Assembly (NCBI RefSeq): GCF_005116575.1
Contig: NZ_SWCN01000035.1
Span: forward strand, 1 to 40,399
Origin: Desulforhopalus sp. IMCC35007
Lineage (GTDB): Bacteria; Desulfobacterota; Desulfobulbia; Desulfobulbales; Desulfocapsaceae
Direction: 5' to 3'
DNA length: 40,399 nt
Of this stretch, positions 8,331 to 15,645 are shown piece by piece; within the stretch, counting starts at the first letter, position 1, and each line of letters starts with the position of its first letter. A program made the translations under genes and the position numbers. Below the pieces are notes generated by a model. That model was given only the letters and a program-made list of their open reading frames with translations, made no database searches and was not told the DNA's origin.

Positions 8331-9560
8331 ATGTATAATGCTTCATCGATACAGGCAGAGCAGATTATAAAACAACCGGTTGATGTTGTTGACTTACTGG
8401 CGACTGAGCCCTCAGTAAAACCATTTCAGGACAGGGTAGGAGAACTCTGTCTCAGCGGCAATCTTGAACTTAAAATCAAGAAGGCAAATTCTGGATTTAT
8501 AGGTAAGAGCCTCTATCTCACAGAAAACGATGAAAAAGAACTCGCCACTGAGGTCTTACTATTACGCCACAAATTCACTGAATCAGTTTGGCGGACAGCA
8601 AAATTTAACCAGGCCGCCATCACCATAATTCAGAACATCTATCTTTTTCGACTACGAAAAATTTTCTTTGACCCAACTGGGCCTTTGTATGAACAGGAAC
8701 GGGTTGAAGCATTATATCTTTTCAGCTCCTACGATAAAGAAAAGTCCCTGCCACTGAACAAAACCTTTCAACACCTGATCCTTGCCCGGGTATGGAACCG
8801 AATTGTCAGTCAAAGCAGTCGGGAAGAATTGCACACACCTGAATTTATAGAATTACAGCAAATCGTGGAGAAGTTGAATACGGTAAGAAACATCTACATG
8901 TTACTCACAACCGGGCTTGTCAAAAAGATAGTTGGACAACTGGGTAAAAGATATGATGACACACTTGCCAGTGAAGACGCCTGGCAGATCGGCAGCATTG
9001 GAGTCGCTCGAGCGGCTTACAGATACCACCATTCGTGTGGTATCCGGTTTTCAACCTATGCAGCAAACTGGATACAAAAAGAAGTACAACGTCAGGCCTT
9101 ACAGTGCCGCCTCATAAGGATCTCTGCACACACCGTGGAACAGTATTCACTGGCAAAAAACAACAACGACCCAGATAACCTTAAAAAATATCTGGCAATA
9201 ATAGAAAAAAGCACCTGTATTTCTGAGAACGTAAATTTCAATGCCAGCAAGTCCACCTGCTCCTTTTCTCAATGTGAATCAAGCCAGGAGGAAGGAGTTG
9301 AAGTAAGAGAACTGCAGGATATCCTGGTGCAGATCATTAACAGCGCCCTGACAGAAAAAGAAGCTGAAATCATCAAACGAAAATTTGGACTAGCAGCGTT
9401 TGCAGGCTCTCCCCAATCCGTAATTTCAATCAGTACAACCTATGGAGTGACCAGAAGCAGCATCTACCAGATAGAGAACAAAGCCCTGACCAAGTTACGT
9501 AGAGCTTTAGTGGCATTAAAGATATCAAAGGAAGACTACTGTACCTCTACCGTGGGATGA
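8331..9560 (+). CDS. Divergent sigma-70-family RNA polymerase sigma factor
   Basis: A 409-residue sigma factor. Region 2 is at about 190-262 (LASEDAWQIGSIGVARAAYR, then FSTYAANWIQKEVQRQ) and region 4 at about 338-395 (LTEKEAEIIKRKFGL, helix-turn-helix VTRSSIYQIENKALTKLR). The N-terminal 185 residues are long and helical with a possible region 1.2 (LTENDEKELATEVLLL, about 63-78). Between regions 2 and 4 there is no clear region 3; residues 264-325 form a polar linker with C296, C310 and C315. It is too long for an ECF factor and too diverged for RpoD. It is probably an alternative sigma factor; its regulon is unknown. The ATG has a weak AGGGAA about 13 bases upstream. Confidence 0.85.
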   Translation: MYNASSIQAEQIIKQPVDVVDLLATEPSVKPFQDRVGELCLSGNLELKIKKANSGFIGKSLYLTENDEKELATEVLLLRHKFTESVWRTAKFNQAAITIIQNIYLFRLRKIFFDPTGPLYEQERVEALYLFSSYDKEKSLPLNKTFQHLILARVWNRIVSQSSREELHTPEFIELQQIVEKLNTVRNIYMLLTTGLVKKIVGQLGKRYDDTLASEDAWQIGSIGVARAAYRYHHSCGIRFSTYAANWIQKEVQRQALQCRLIRISAHTVEQYSLAKNNNDPDNLKKYLAIIEKSTCISENVNFNASKSTCSFSQCESSQEEGVEVRELQDILVQIINSALTEKEAEIIKRKFGLAAFAGSPQSVISISTTYGVTRSSIYQIENKALTKLRRALVALKISKEDYCTSTVG

Positions 9561-9589
9561 GTTGCTCTGTCAGACGCTCAGACCAATCC

Positions 9590-9889
9590 TTACACCTCTT
9601 TATCAAGGACAGAGGTAATCTTATCCTCCATGGTCTGTGCTCTGTCAATTCTTGTTCCCATTTTAATCGTCGTGGTAATGCGGGGTGCTCCCATGCCATG
9701 GATTGTCTCATGACAACTCTTCACCGCAACCATAACTTCATCCCACTCGCCTTCAATGTTGGTACCATAGGCATGTAACTGAGTCTTTAAGCCAGCTTTT
9801 TTCAATATTTTATGGCATGCGACCACATATTCAGACACAGACACACCTACACCCATTGGAATTACGCATAGATCCATTATTACTTTCAT
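9590..9889 (-). CDS. MTH1187-type thiamine-binding protein
   Basis: A 99-residue small cytoplasmic protein starting MKVIMDLCVIPMGVGVSVSE and containing LHAYGTNIEGEWDEV, characteristic of the MTH1187/YkoF-like (DUF77) family, which forms ferredoxin-like oligomers that bind thiamine or hydroxymethylpyrimidine-type ligands. The start is chosen at this ATG because GGAGGG stands just upstream; an upstream in-frame extension has no such site. It converges on the sigma factor gene with only 29 bases between them. No thiamine gene or TPP riboswitch is seen nearby, so the ligand is assigned by family only. Confidence 0.85.
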   Translation of the reverse strand: MKVIMDLCVIPMGVGVSVSEYVVACHKILKKAGLKTQLHAYGTNIEGEWDEVMVAVKSCHETIHGMGAPRITTTIKMGTRIDRAQTMEDKITSVLDKEV

Positions 9890-9997
9890 GTATCCCTCCA
9901 CAAAATACATTTTGGGTTAGCACACGCACATAGGTACACGGCTCTCAATGTTTATGCTTTTCTCCTTAAAGTCTCACGCCCTGCCATTGTTATCTCT

Positions 9998-11590
9998 TTA
10001 ACGAAGTTGGTGGTCACGCTTTAACTGCTCATATACCAGGGTTGATACTTCACGGATAACATTACTTCGAGACTTCATCCATTGACCGTAGTCTGACGGA
10101 CGTGAACGTCTTTCAATTATTCCAACCAGTGCGTATGGATAGCTGCCACCATTCTTGGTTTTTGGCACCAGAATGCCCATATCCCCACAAAGATGTGCGG
10201 TGGAACCTGTTTTATTATAGACGAGTGTGCCTTTGGGAATGGTCGTTCCGTGATAGAGGCGATCGCGCCCTGGCAACGCCATTAATCTTCGGATTTCCTT
10301 GCCGTAGGGGAGCTCTTTATTCCATAATGCCCTGAGAAAGCGGACATAATCGGATGGGGGAGCACTGTTGAGATAGGTTCGCCCCCCTGCTGGGATGTAT
10401 TCTTTAATTTCTGTCTTCTTGAAAATTTGGCCATAGTGTTTTTTCAAAATTTCTTCACATCTTGCAGGACCGCCGACCTGTTTCATAACCCAGTTTGTCG
10501 CGCTATTGTTGCTGCGCTGGATCATCGCGACCATATTCGCTCTGCCCTTAGACCCGTATTGAAACTTTCCTTGCTTGACCTCATGAAAAAATGCCAGGGC
10601 AACGAAGGGTTTGATCATACTGGCCGCCTGAAATTCCTGATCAGCATTGATGTTTATGATAGGAGTATCTGTTTCAAGATCGTACACCATCCAGCCTGTA
10701 GACTCATCTTTGGCAATTTTGCCATTACGCCTCAGTTTATCTATATACTCTTCAATAGATTGCTCATAGCTGGTATATGTTGGAGGGTTTACGATTGGCT
10801 CCAGGGTCTTTTTGGTTTGTGTCTTCTGAATTTCAACTATTTCCGGGGTGACTGCAGGAGGCTCGTCAACAACTGGAGCAGGTGTCACGGGGACTACTGG
10901 AGTCGCGGTAGCAGCGACTACATTTTCACCAGTTTTGTCATCCATCAGGCTGGATTCCCCATACACTATCGGGTCGTTATTTTCTTTTGCCACCGAGGCT
11001 GCTATCTTTTTGGATTTCAACAATTTTGAATGTTGCCGGGCAACAAGCGTTGTAGAGCGTTTGTCTCCGCGAAGGCGGTATATAAGCTTGTAGTTTCCGT
11101 AATTTGATTTTTCTATGAACAGATTTTGCTTAACAGCTTCTCCAAGCTTACCATAGAGCTGGGCATATCTTTTTTTGAGAGGCTCAAGATTTGGACCCAT
11201 TCCATAGCTGACATTATAGAGCATATGAAAATTTTGCTCTTTTGTTGCATACGGCTCATCAAAACCTGCATTATTTAACAATTCAGCATGTTGAATGAGG
11301 GTACGACTAACTGTACCGGCAGAATCATTACCATCATAAATCAATGCATATTCATCGCCACGCCCAACAACCTTTATTTTACGTTGAATTTTTTCATCAA
11401 AAACAGTCTCAAGTTCTTCTTTATAATCCAGGACCCTTTCTAAATCGTTCGTGAGCAGATAAATGATATCATAGACCTCCCCCCTTGTCTTTGCCAAGAC
11501 GACGCCTGGCTGTGAGAGGTTTATAATTCCACTCAGGGAGATGGTAAGCAACAGAACAATTCGGATGGGATGTAGTAGCAAAAACTTCAT
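9998..11590 (-). CDS. Exported serine hydrolase, class A beta-lactamase/PBP-like
   Basis: A 530-residue secreted protein. Residues about 8-34 form a signal peptide ending VLAKT. Residues about 36-200 contain two related modules: GDEYALIYDGND followed by SRTLIQHAELLNNAGF, and GNYKLIYRLRGD followed by TLVARQHSKLLKSKKI. A Thr/Pro-rich linker follows (about 225-265). The C-terminal hydrolase domain (about 285-525) has S324-x-x-K327 (SMIK), S360-N-N362 and K460-T-G462, the three motifs of serine beta-lactamases and DD-peptidases. A beta-lactamase Glu166 equivalent is not evident, so a peptidoglycan or other periplasmic hydrolase is as likely as resistance. It is monocistronic by context. Confidence 0.82.
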   Translation of the reverse strand: MKFLLLHPIRIVLLLTISLSGIINLSQPGVVLAKTRGEVYDIIYLLTNDLERVLDYKEELETVFDEKIQRKIKVVGRGDEYALIYDGNDSAGTVSRTLIQHAELLNNAGFDEPYATKEQNFHMLYNVSYGMGPNLEPLKKRYAQLYGKLGEAVKQNLFIEKSNYGNYKLIYRLRGDKRSTTLVARQHSKLLKSKKIAASVAKENNDPIVYGESSLMDDKTGENVVAATATPVVPVTPAPVVDEPPAVTPEIVEIQKTQTKKTLEPIVNPPTYTSYEQSIEEYIDKLRRNGKIAKDESTGWMVYDLETDTPIININADQEFQAASMIKPFVALAFFHEVKQGKFQYGSKGRANMVAMIQRSNNSATNWVMKQVGGPARCEEILKKHYGQIFKKTEIKEYIPAGGRTYLNSAPPSDYVRFLRALWNKELPYGKEIRRLMALPGRDRLYHGTTIPKGTLVYNKTGSTAHLCGDMGILVPKTKNGGSYPYALVGIIERRSRPSDYGQWMKSRSNVIREVSTLVYEQLKRDHQLR

Positions 11591-12051
11591 AAGCGAGTCT
11601 AAACGACCTCAAAGTAGAGATATAGTAGAGATATCTGGATTAAATAACCGGATATAGATACGAGTACAAATGCCTTTTTTCATACTCAGCATATCATATA
11701 ATTGCAAGCTGGAGATGTGTTCTAAGTAAGATAGCATATCTAACAAAGAAAAAATCAAAAATATACCTGAAATTGTAACAAAAAAAAGGATAATCAATCA
11801 ACCTTCTTAGAAAGATAAATTTTTCACGATCTAAACTGCCACTTTCTGCTGTCAATATCAAACATTTTCAATTATATTTCTTGCCTCGTTGACTATGCTA
11901 CAAGGCTGCAGTTTTCTCATATTCATAGGACGCACACGACTGTTACCTGAAAACGACTGTACTGCCTGAACGAGTATACCGAACATTCAAACAAACATAC
12001 ATTTTAACAGTGTATTTACCCAAAGAGGTGACACTGTTGCATGGAGAAACA
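11591..12051. other. 461-base intergenic region upstream of glyA
   Basis: A divergent intergenic region between the serine hydrolase and glyA. I find no convincing gene and no glycine riboswitch-like sequence. Its main structure is the inverted repeat just before glyA, listed separately. The stretch around 11600-11830 is AT-rich and would hold the serine hydrolase promoter. Confidence 0.5.
12006..12038 (+). promoter_or_regulatory. 8-bp inverted repeat before glyA
   Basis: AACAGTGT (12006-12013) and ACACTGTT (12031-12038) are perfect inverted copies 17 bases apart. They end four bases before the GGAGAA ribosome site of glyA. This could be a repressor operator or an mRNA hairpin next to the ribosome site. 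The loop is long, so operator function is the likelier reading if it is real. Confidence 0.35.
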
Positions 12052-13308
12052 ATGGATAGCGTGAAAGATTTTGACCCAGTGATTTACTCGCTCATAAAAC
12101 AGGAAGAGCAACGTCAGGCTGATAAAATCCGCATGATTGCCTCTGAGAATTATGCCTCAAAAGCCGTGCTTGAGACAACTGGGTCTGTACTTACCAATAA
12201 ATATTCAGAAGGCTACGCAGGAAAACGCTATTACGAAGGCCAACAGATTATCGATCAGATAGAGGAACTTGCCATACAACGCGCTAAAGATCTTTTTGGA
12301 GCAGAGCACGTCAATGTCCAACCCTACTCCGGTTCCCCTGCGAACATCGCAGTTTACCTTGCCTTTTTGCAACCCGGCGACACGATACTCGGAATGGCAC
12401 TTCCCCATGGTGGTCATCTCACCCATGGTGCAAAAGTAAGTCTTTCCGGTAGATACTTTAACGCCCAATCCTACGAACTGGATCCAGCCACGGGTCGTCT
12501 TAATTACGACGCAATCAGAGAAAAAGCAAAGACCGTTCGACCAAAGATCATTATTGCAGGTCACTCTGCCTACCCCAGGATACCAGACTTTAAAATATTC
12601 CGTGAGATCGCTGATGAAGTGGGAGCTCTTTTTATGGTTGATATGGCTCACTTTGCAGGACTTGTCGCCGGCGGGGTTCACCCCTCCCCTGTCCCTTATG
12701 CGGACGTCGTTACCACAACAACACATAAATCCCTAAGAGGACCCCGGGGTGCAATGATCATGTGCAAGGCAAAATATGCGGCAGCAATCGACAAAGCAGT
12801 TTTCCCAGGCGTTCAGGGGGGCCCCCACGACAACACTACTGCTGCAATCGCTGTTGCACTAAAAGAGGCATCATCAAACGAATTTAAACAGTATGCCACC
12901 CAAGTCCTTAAAAACGCCAGCACACTTGCAACCGCCCTGATCGAAAAAGGTTTCAAGCTCATCACCGAAGGGACTGAAAATCACTTACTCCTGGTTGACC
13001 TCAACAATAAAGGTCTTTCTGGAAAACAGGCGGCAAAGGCTCTGGACAAGGCGGGAATTGTTCTTAATTCCAATGCCGTCCCATATGACACAAGAAAACC
13101 CTTTGATCCAAGCGGTATTCGCATGGGCACCCCTGCACTAACTTCACGAGGCTTTAAGGAACCGGAGATGCTACAGGTTGCTGAGTTAATCGATCAGGTT
13201 ATTCGTAATTTTAAGGATGAGGATTTTCTTTCTCAGACCGCAAAGAAGGTAAAGACTCTTTGTAGTGCTTTTCCCGCTCCTGGTTTAGAGCATCTGCAGA
13301 ATAATTAA
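12052..13308 (+). CDS. glyA: Serine hydroxymethyltransferase
   Basis: A 418-residue PLP enzyme interconverting serine plus tetrahydrofolate with glycine plus 5,10-methylene-tetrahydrofolate in the cytoplasm, the main one-carbon source. Family hallmarks are present throughout: MIASENYAS, YSEGYAGKRYYEG, HVNVQPYSGSPAN, and the PLP-binding lysine K226 in TTTTHKSLRGPRG. The length matches the family (about 415). The start is placed at ATG of MDSVKDF because GGAGAA lies four bases upstream; a longer in-frame GTG start would add 14 residues not typical of the family. It is followed by a strong terminator, so it seems to be a single-gene unit. Confidence 0.97.
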   Translation: MDSVKDFDPVIYSLIKQEEQRQADKIRMIASENYASKAVLETTGSVLTNKYSEGYAGKRYYEGQQIIDQIEELAIQRAKDLFGAEHVNVQPYSGSPANIAVYLAFLQPGDTILGMALPHGGHLTHGAKVSLSGRYFNAQSYELDPATGRLNYDAIREKAKTVRPKIIIAGHSAYPRIPDFKIFREIADEVGALFMVDMAHFAGLVAGGVHPSPVPYADVVTTTTHKSLRGPRGAMIMCKAKYAAAIDKAVFPGVQGGPHDNTTAAIAVALKEASSNEFKQYATQVLKNASTLATALIEKGFKLITEGTENHLLLVDLNNKGLSGKQAAKALDKAGIVLNSNAVPYDTRKPFDPSGIRMGTPALTSRGFKEPEMLQVAELIDQVIRNFKDEDFLSQTAKKVKTLCSAFPAPGLEHLQNN

Positions 13309-13353
13309 ACAGAATTTTCTACTTCCGATGTCTTTAAAATTGACAAAAAAGTT

Positions 13354-13382
13354 ATTACGAGGCTTCCAAAAAGCCTCGTAAT
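13354..13382 (+). terminator. Terminator downstream of glyA
   Basis: A perfect 12-bp stem, ATTACGAGGCTT pairing with AAGCCTCGTAAT around a CCAAA loop, lies 45 bases after the glyA stop. Runs of A before and T after the stem fit a bidirectional terminator. It also marks the border between the core-like region and the mobile-element-rich glycan locus. Confidence 0.75.
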
Positions 13383-13403
13383 TTAGATATAGATTCTATT
13401 TAG

Positions 13404-13598
13404 TCGATTCTGAAAAAAGCATTTCAATCAGGCGGGTTGCCGACTTGGCATCCAAGCCTGAATTACAATCAGTGCCCAAAATAGATGCAAAACTCCTCTA
13501 ATGAAATTCATTAGCTTTCTGAAGTTCATACCAGCAGCCCTGAGGATAGCATTTATCTGATCCCCAACCACTCCTTTTTTCGATCCATACGGTGTTTG
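13404..13598 (-). mobile_element. IS5-family remnant (3' end of the element)
   Basis: This matches the left end and transposase 3' end of the complete copies at 22991 and 27352. It starts after the same TTAG with TCGATTCTGAAAAA and encodes the same C-terminus (INAILxAAGMNFRKLM, ending PSRQPA). About seven bases are missing inside the region that encodes RLKG in intact copies (CCTTTTTTCGATCC here), which shifts the frame. Homology stops near 13598 at an unrelated palindrome. It is a dead fragment, and an open frame across it is not a gene. Confidence 0.85.
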
Positions 13599-13603
13599 TT
13601 CAA

Positions 13604-13638
13604 CGACAATTATAATTCGGGGGAAATTATAATTGTCG
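13604..13638. repeat. Perfect 14-bp palindrome with 7-base loop
   Basis: CGACAATTATAATT (13604-13617) and AATTATAATTGTCG (13625-13638) are exact inverted copies around CGGGGGA. It stands between the IS5 remnant and the transposase fragment at 13643. It may be the fused terminal inverted repeats of a lost element or an IS end with its own hairpin. No T tract supports a terminator. Confidence 0.7.
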
Positions 13639-13642
13639 CTGA

Positions 13643-13828
13643 TCAAGGAGAAACTCTCTCGATGAATTTGGTAAGTTGACAAGTTTGGACTGTTTCTCGA
13701 AAGTTCGTTATCTACGAGAAAAACTGGTTGAACTTAGTATGGATGATGCAGCCAAAGAATGGACCCTCCATCTCAGCCGACAATGGATAAAGGCTGATCC
13801 CGAGGCTACCGGAACGCTCTACATGTAG
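13643..13828 (+). pseudogene. Transposase fragment (DDE family, unclassified)
   Basis: An open frame without a start codon encodes SLDCFSKVRYLREKLVELSM followed by AKEWTLHLSRQWIKADPEA and TGTLYM, then a stop. The pattern (cysteine-phenylalanine, YLREKL, then SRQWxxADPExxGTLYxDGHVR in full-length members) is one I associate with a family of large putative transposases; the usual continuation after TLY is lost. It follows the 14-bp palindrome directly, so both may belong to one element end. Confidence 0.5.
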
Positions 13829-13905
13829 TATGCATGCAACACAAAATTATTAAACCACTGCTTCATAATGATACCGGATACCTAATACCTGCAACGGACT
13901 CGGGA

Positions 13906-15171
13906 TTAAAAAGGCTTCAACTGACGCTTGAAGTATTGCAGTACATTTTCATTTTCGTGGGGCATACATGCTTTCCCTGCTGCCTTAATAATTCCAGATG
14001 TTTCCAGCTCCTTAAGTTGCCTGGTAATCTTCTGTATTTGTTTGTGCTGCTCGGAGACGATCCGTGCCAGGGCCTCTTCCCCCAAAGCCTTAAAACCTAA
14101 CCGCACAGTAACAGTCTTCAGAATCGCCAACTCTTCCCTCGTAAGATGAAGGAAATAAAACGGATCATCGGTGGCGAAAAAGCTCTCTCCGTTCAATTGA
14201 AAATCGCAATTACTGGTATAAGCAGTAAAGTCCCGAGACTCACCTTGGACGGTGGTCAATATAATTTTTCGTATCTCCAGGACGACAGGACAATCCACCG
14301 GATCAAAACGAAGAGCCTCAAGGCCTTGACATTGCGGCAAAGAAAATTGAATCTCGTAACTATTCCCGTCTACTTTTCTACTTACACAGCCATCATCACT
14401 CAATCCATTGCCGGTATCTAAGTACAACTTACTGGTATAGTACTTCTCACGCACCTCAAGAAGAGTGTTAATCCAGACCTCGATATTATCGGTAAACATT
14501 TTCTGATGTCGCTCAAAAATACGTTTGAACATCGATACTTTCTGCCATTTTTCCTTACTGCGCACCATGGAATCAGATGCAACACGATAGGAAAAGAGTA
14601 TTTCTGGAATTTGATACACTTCACGCCCAAGCTCAATGAGGGACAGCCAGAAATCGTAATCTTCCCAGCCGTAAATCATACCGGAGTCATAGCCACCAAC
14701 CCCTTCCCAGTCTGATTTACGAAACATGGCAGAGCAAAATATCACATTATCTTGAAGCATTTCCTTGAGAGAGTATGGAGGTAAAAGCCATTCGGTATCA
14801 AGGGCACCAAACAGTTGTGCTCGACAATATACGATACCAACGTCTAATCTTTTCTCTAACACAGCTGCTGCCTGCTCGACATAGCATGGCTTGATTAAAT
14901 CATCAGCATCAAGTGGTAGGATAAAGTCCCCCGTAGCTTGACTAATACCATTATTACGAGCAGCGGCAAGCCCCTGATTTGAGGTGTGAATTATCTGAAC
15001 GGTTTTGAAATCGATTTGGTCAAGAATAGAAAGTGTATAATGGTCATCAGAGCCATCATTGACAATGACAACTTCGATGTTCTGATAGGTCTGGTGCAGC
15101 ACAGAATCGAGTGTTTCCAAAACATAGTGCCCTTGGTTGTAACAGGGAATAATAACACTGACTTTAGCCAT
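13906..15171 (-). CDS. GT2 family glycosyltransferase with C-terminal accessory domain
   Basis: A 421-residue enzyme. The N-terminal GT-A domain (about 1-230) begins VSVIIPCYNQGHYVLETLDS, has VIVNDGSDD and the DxD-type motif LPLDADD at 86-91. These bind the nucleotide-sugar and metal. A beta-rich domain (about 260-385) contains YLDTGNGLSDDG and LRFDPVDCPVVLEIRKI; a similar domain ends the GT4 at 35734. A short helical tail follows. It acts in the cytoplasm on surface polysaccharide. It is the last gene on the minus strand of the locus, isolated from the methyltransferase gene by a 250-base gap and a gene fragment. GGAAAGA precedes the ATG. Confidence 0.88.
   Translation of the reverse strand: MAKVSVIIPCYNQGHYVLETLDSVLHQTYQNIEVVIVNDGSDDHYTLSILDQIDFKTVQIIHTSNQGLAAARNNGISQATGDFILPLDADDLIKPCYVEQAAAVLEKRLDVGIVYCRAQLFGALDTEWLLPPYSLKEMLQDNVIFCSAMFRKSDWEGVGGYDSGMIYGWEDYDFWLSLIELGREVYQIPEILFSYRVASDSMVRSKEKWQKVSMFKRIFERHQKMFTDNIEVWINTLLEVREKYYTSKLYLDTGNGLSDDGCVSRKVDGNSYEIQFSLPQCQGLEALRFDPVDCPVVLEIRKIILTTVQGESRDFTAYTSNCDFQLNGESFFATDDPFYFLHLTREELAILKTVTVRLGFKALGEEALARIVSEQHKQIQKITRQLKELETSGIIKAAGKACMPHENENVLQYFKRQLKPF
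13915..13933 (-). terminator. Possible terminator overlapping the GT2 stop
   Basis: On the minus strand CTTCAA and TTGAAG pair around a 7-base loop, and CCTTTTTAA follows. The hairpin covers the last codons of the glycosyltransferase gene. The stem is only six pairs, so this is weak, but it lies where the glycan transcription unit would end. Confidence 0.3.
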
Positions 15172-15420
15172 ACAATATTCTTTCCAGTGAAAATAGTCTC
15201 ATTCGCAAATTTCTGACATTAAAGGTTGAACATAAAAAGTCGACTATATATTTAAAATTATACAAATAATACGTTAAAGCCTTTCACGTCCTAGTATGTT
15301 AATTTTATCTGAAACATCAATAATAAAAAAGAAGAAGGCAGTCCCTATCGGCCAAGGTTTGGAAGCTACGACAAAATCCACAGAGCATCTCGCGGACATG
15401 ACTAAAAATGCAATAACACT
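15172..15420. other. Gap with possible degraded coding sequence
   Basis: This 249-base stretch lies between the GT2 gene and the gene fragment at 15421. On the minus strand a short frame (15399 to 15274) encodes a peptide containing SVDFVVASKPWPIGTAFF, which could be a frameshifted continuation of the fragment at 15421-15645. Nothing else is recognisable. Confidence 0.3.
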
Positions 15421-15645
15421 TCAGTCAAAGACAACTAAATCATCTTGAATAGCTGGTTTTGTTGGCCAACTTTTGCCGGTGATTTGTATACCCAAAGATA
15501 TACCAAAAGGTGTTGTAACACTATAAAGGAAAAAAGCTACGACTGAGTCCCCTTTATAAAATTTTAGGAAAGCGTCCAGGCAAAGTTCGATTTTTGGCCA
15601 GTATAGTGATGGAGACTGGTAGGGAATTATACTTACTTTGCACAT
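15421..15645 (-). pseudogene. Probable truncated glycosyltransferase-locus gene
   Basis: A 74-residue frame whose ATG overlaps the end of the methyltransferase-kinase gene by 13 bases, as in coupled genes. It contains YWPKIELCLDAFLKFYKGDS, VVAFFLY and a final DDLVVFD. The pattern of an amphipathic helix, then DSVVAFFLY, then an aspartate-ended strand resembles a Rossmann-type domain of large glycan-locus glycosyltransferases, but the frame stops after one such unit. I read it as the start of a gene that lost its reading frame. It could instead be a genuine small protein. Confidence 0.4.

Noticed and set aside
10427-11029. 200-codon plus-strand open frame
   Set aside because: It lies wholly antisense to the serine hydrolase gene, has no family-like motifs, and reads as an unstructured shadow of that gene.
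11609-11797. 62-codon hydrophobic minus-strand frame upstream of the serine hydrolase
   Set aside because: It starts with TTG without a ribosome site and lies in AT-rich intergenic DNA; hydrophobicity is expected from base composition.
11591-12051. Glycine riboswitch upstream of glyA
   Set aside because: No paired aptamer-like core was found; only the short inverted repeat remains.
12205-12726. 173-codon minus-strand open frame inside glyA
   Set aside because: It is antisense to the highly conserved glyA coding sequence and shows no domain pattern.
13428-13682. 84-codon frame reading through the IS5 remnant
   Set aside because: Only its C-terminal half is transposase; the start runs through the palindrome and foreign sequence. 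It is treated as a remnant, not a gene.
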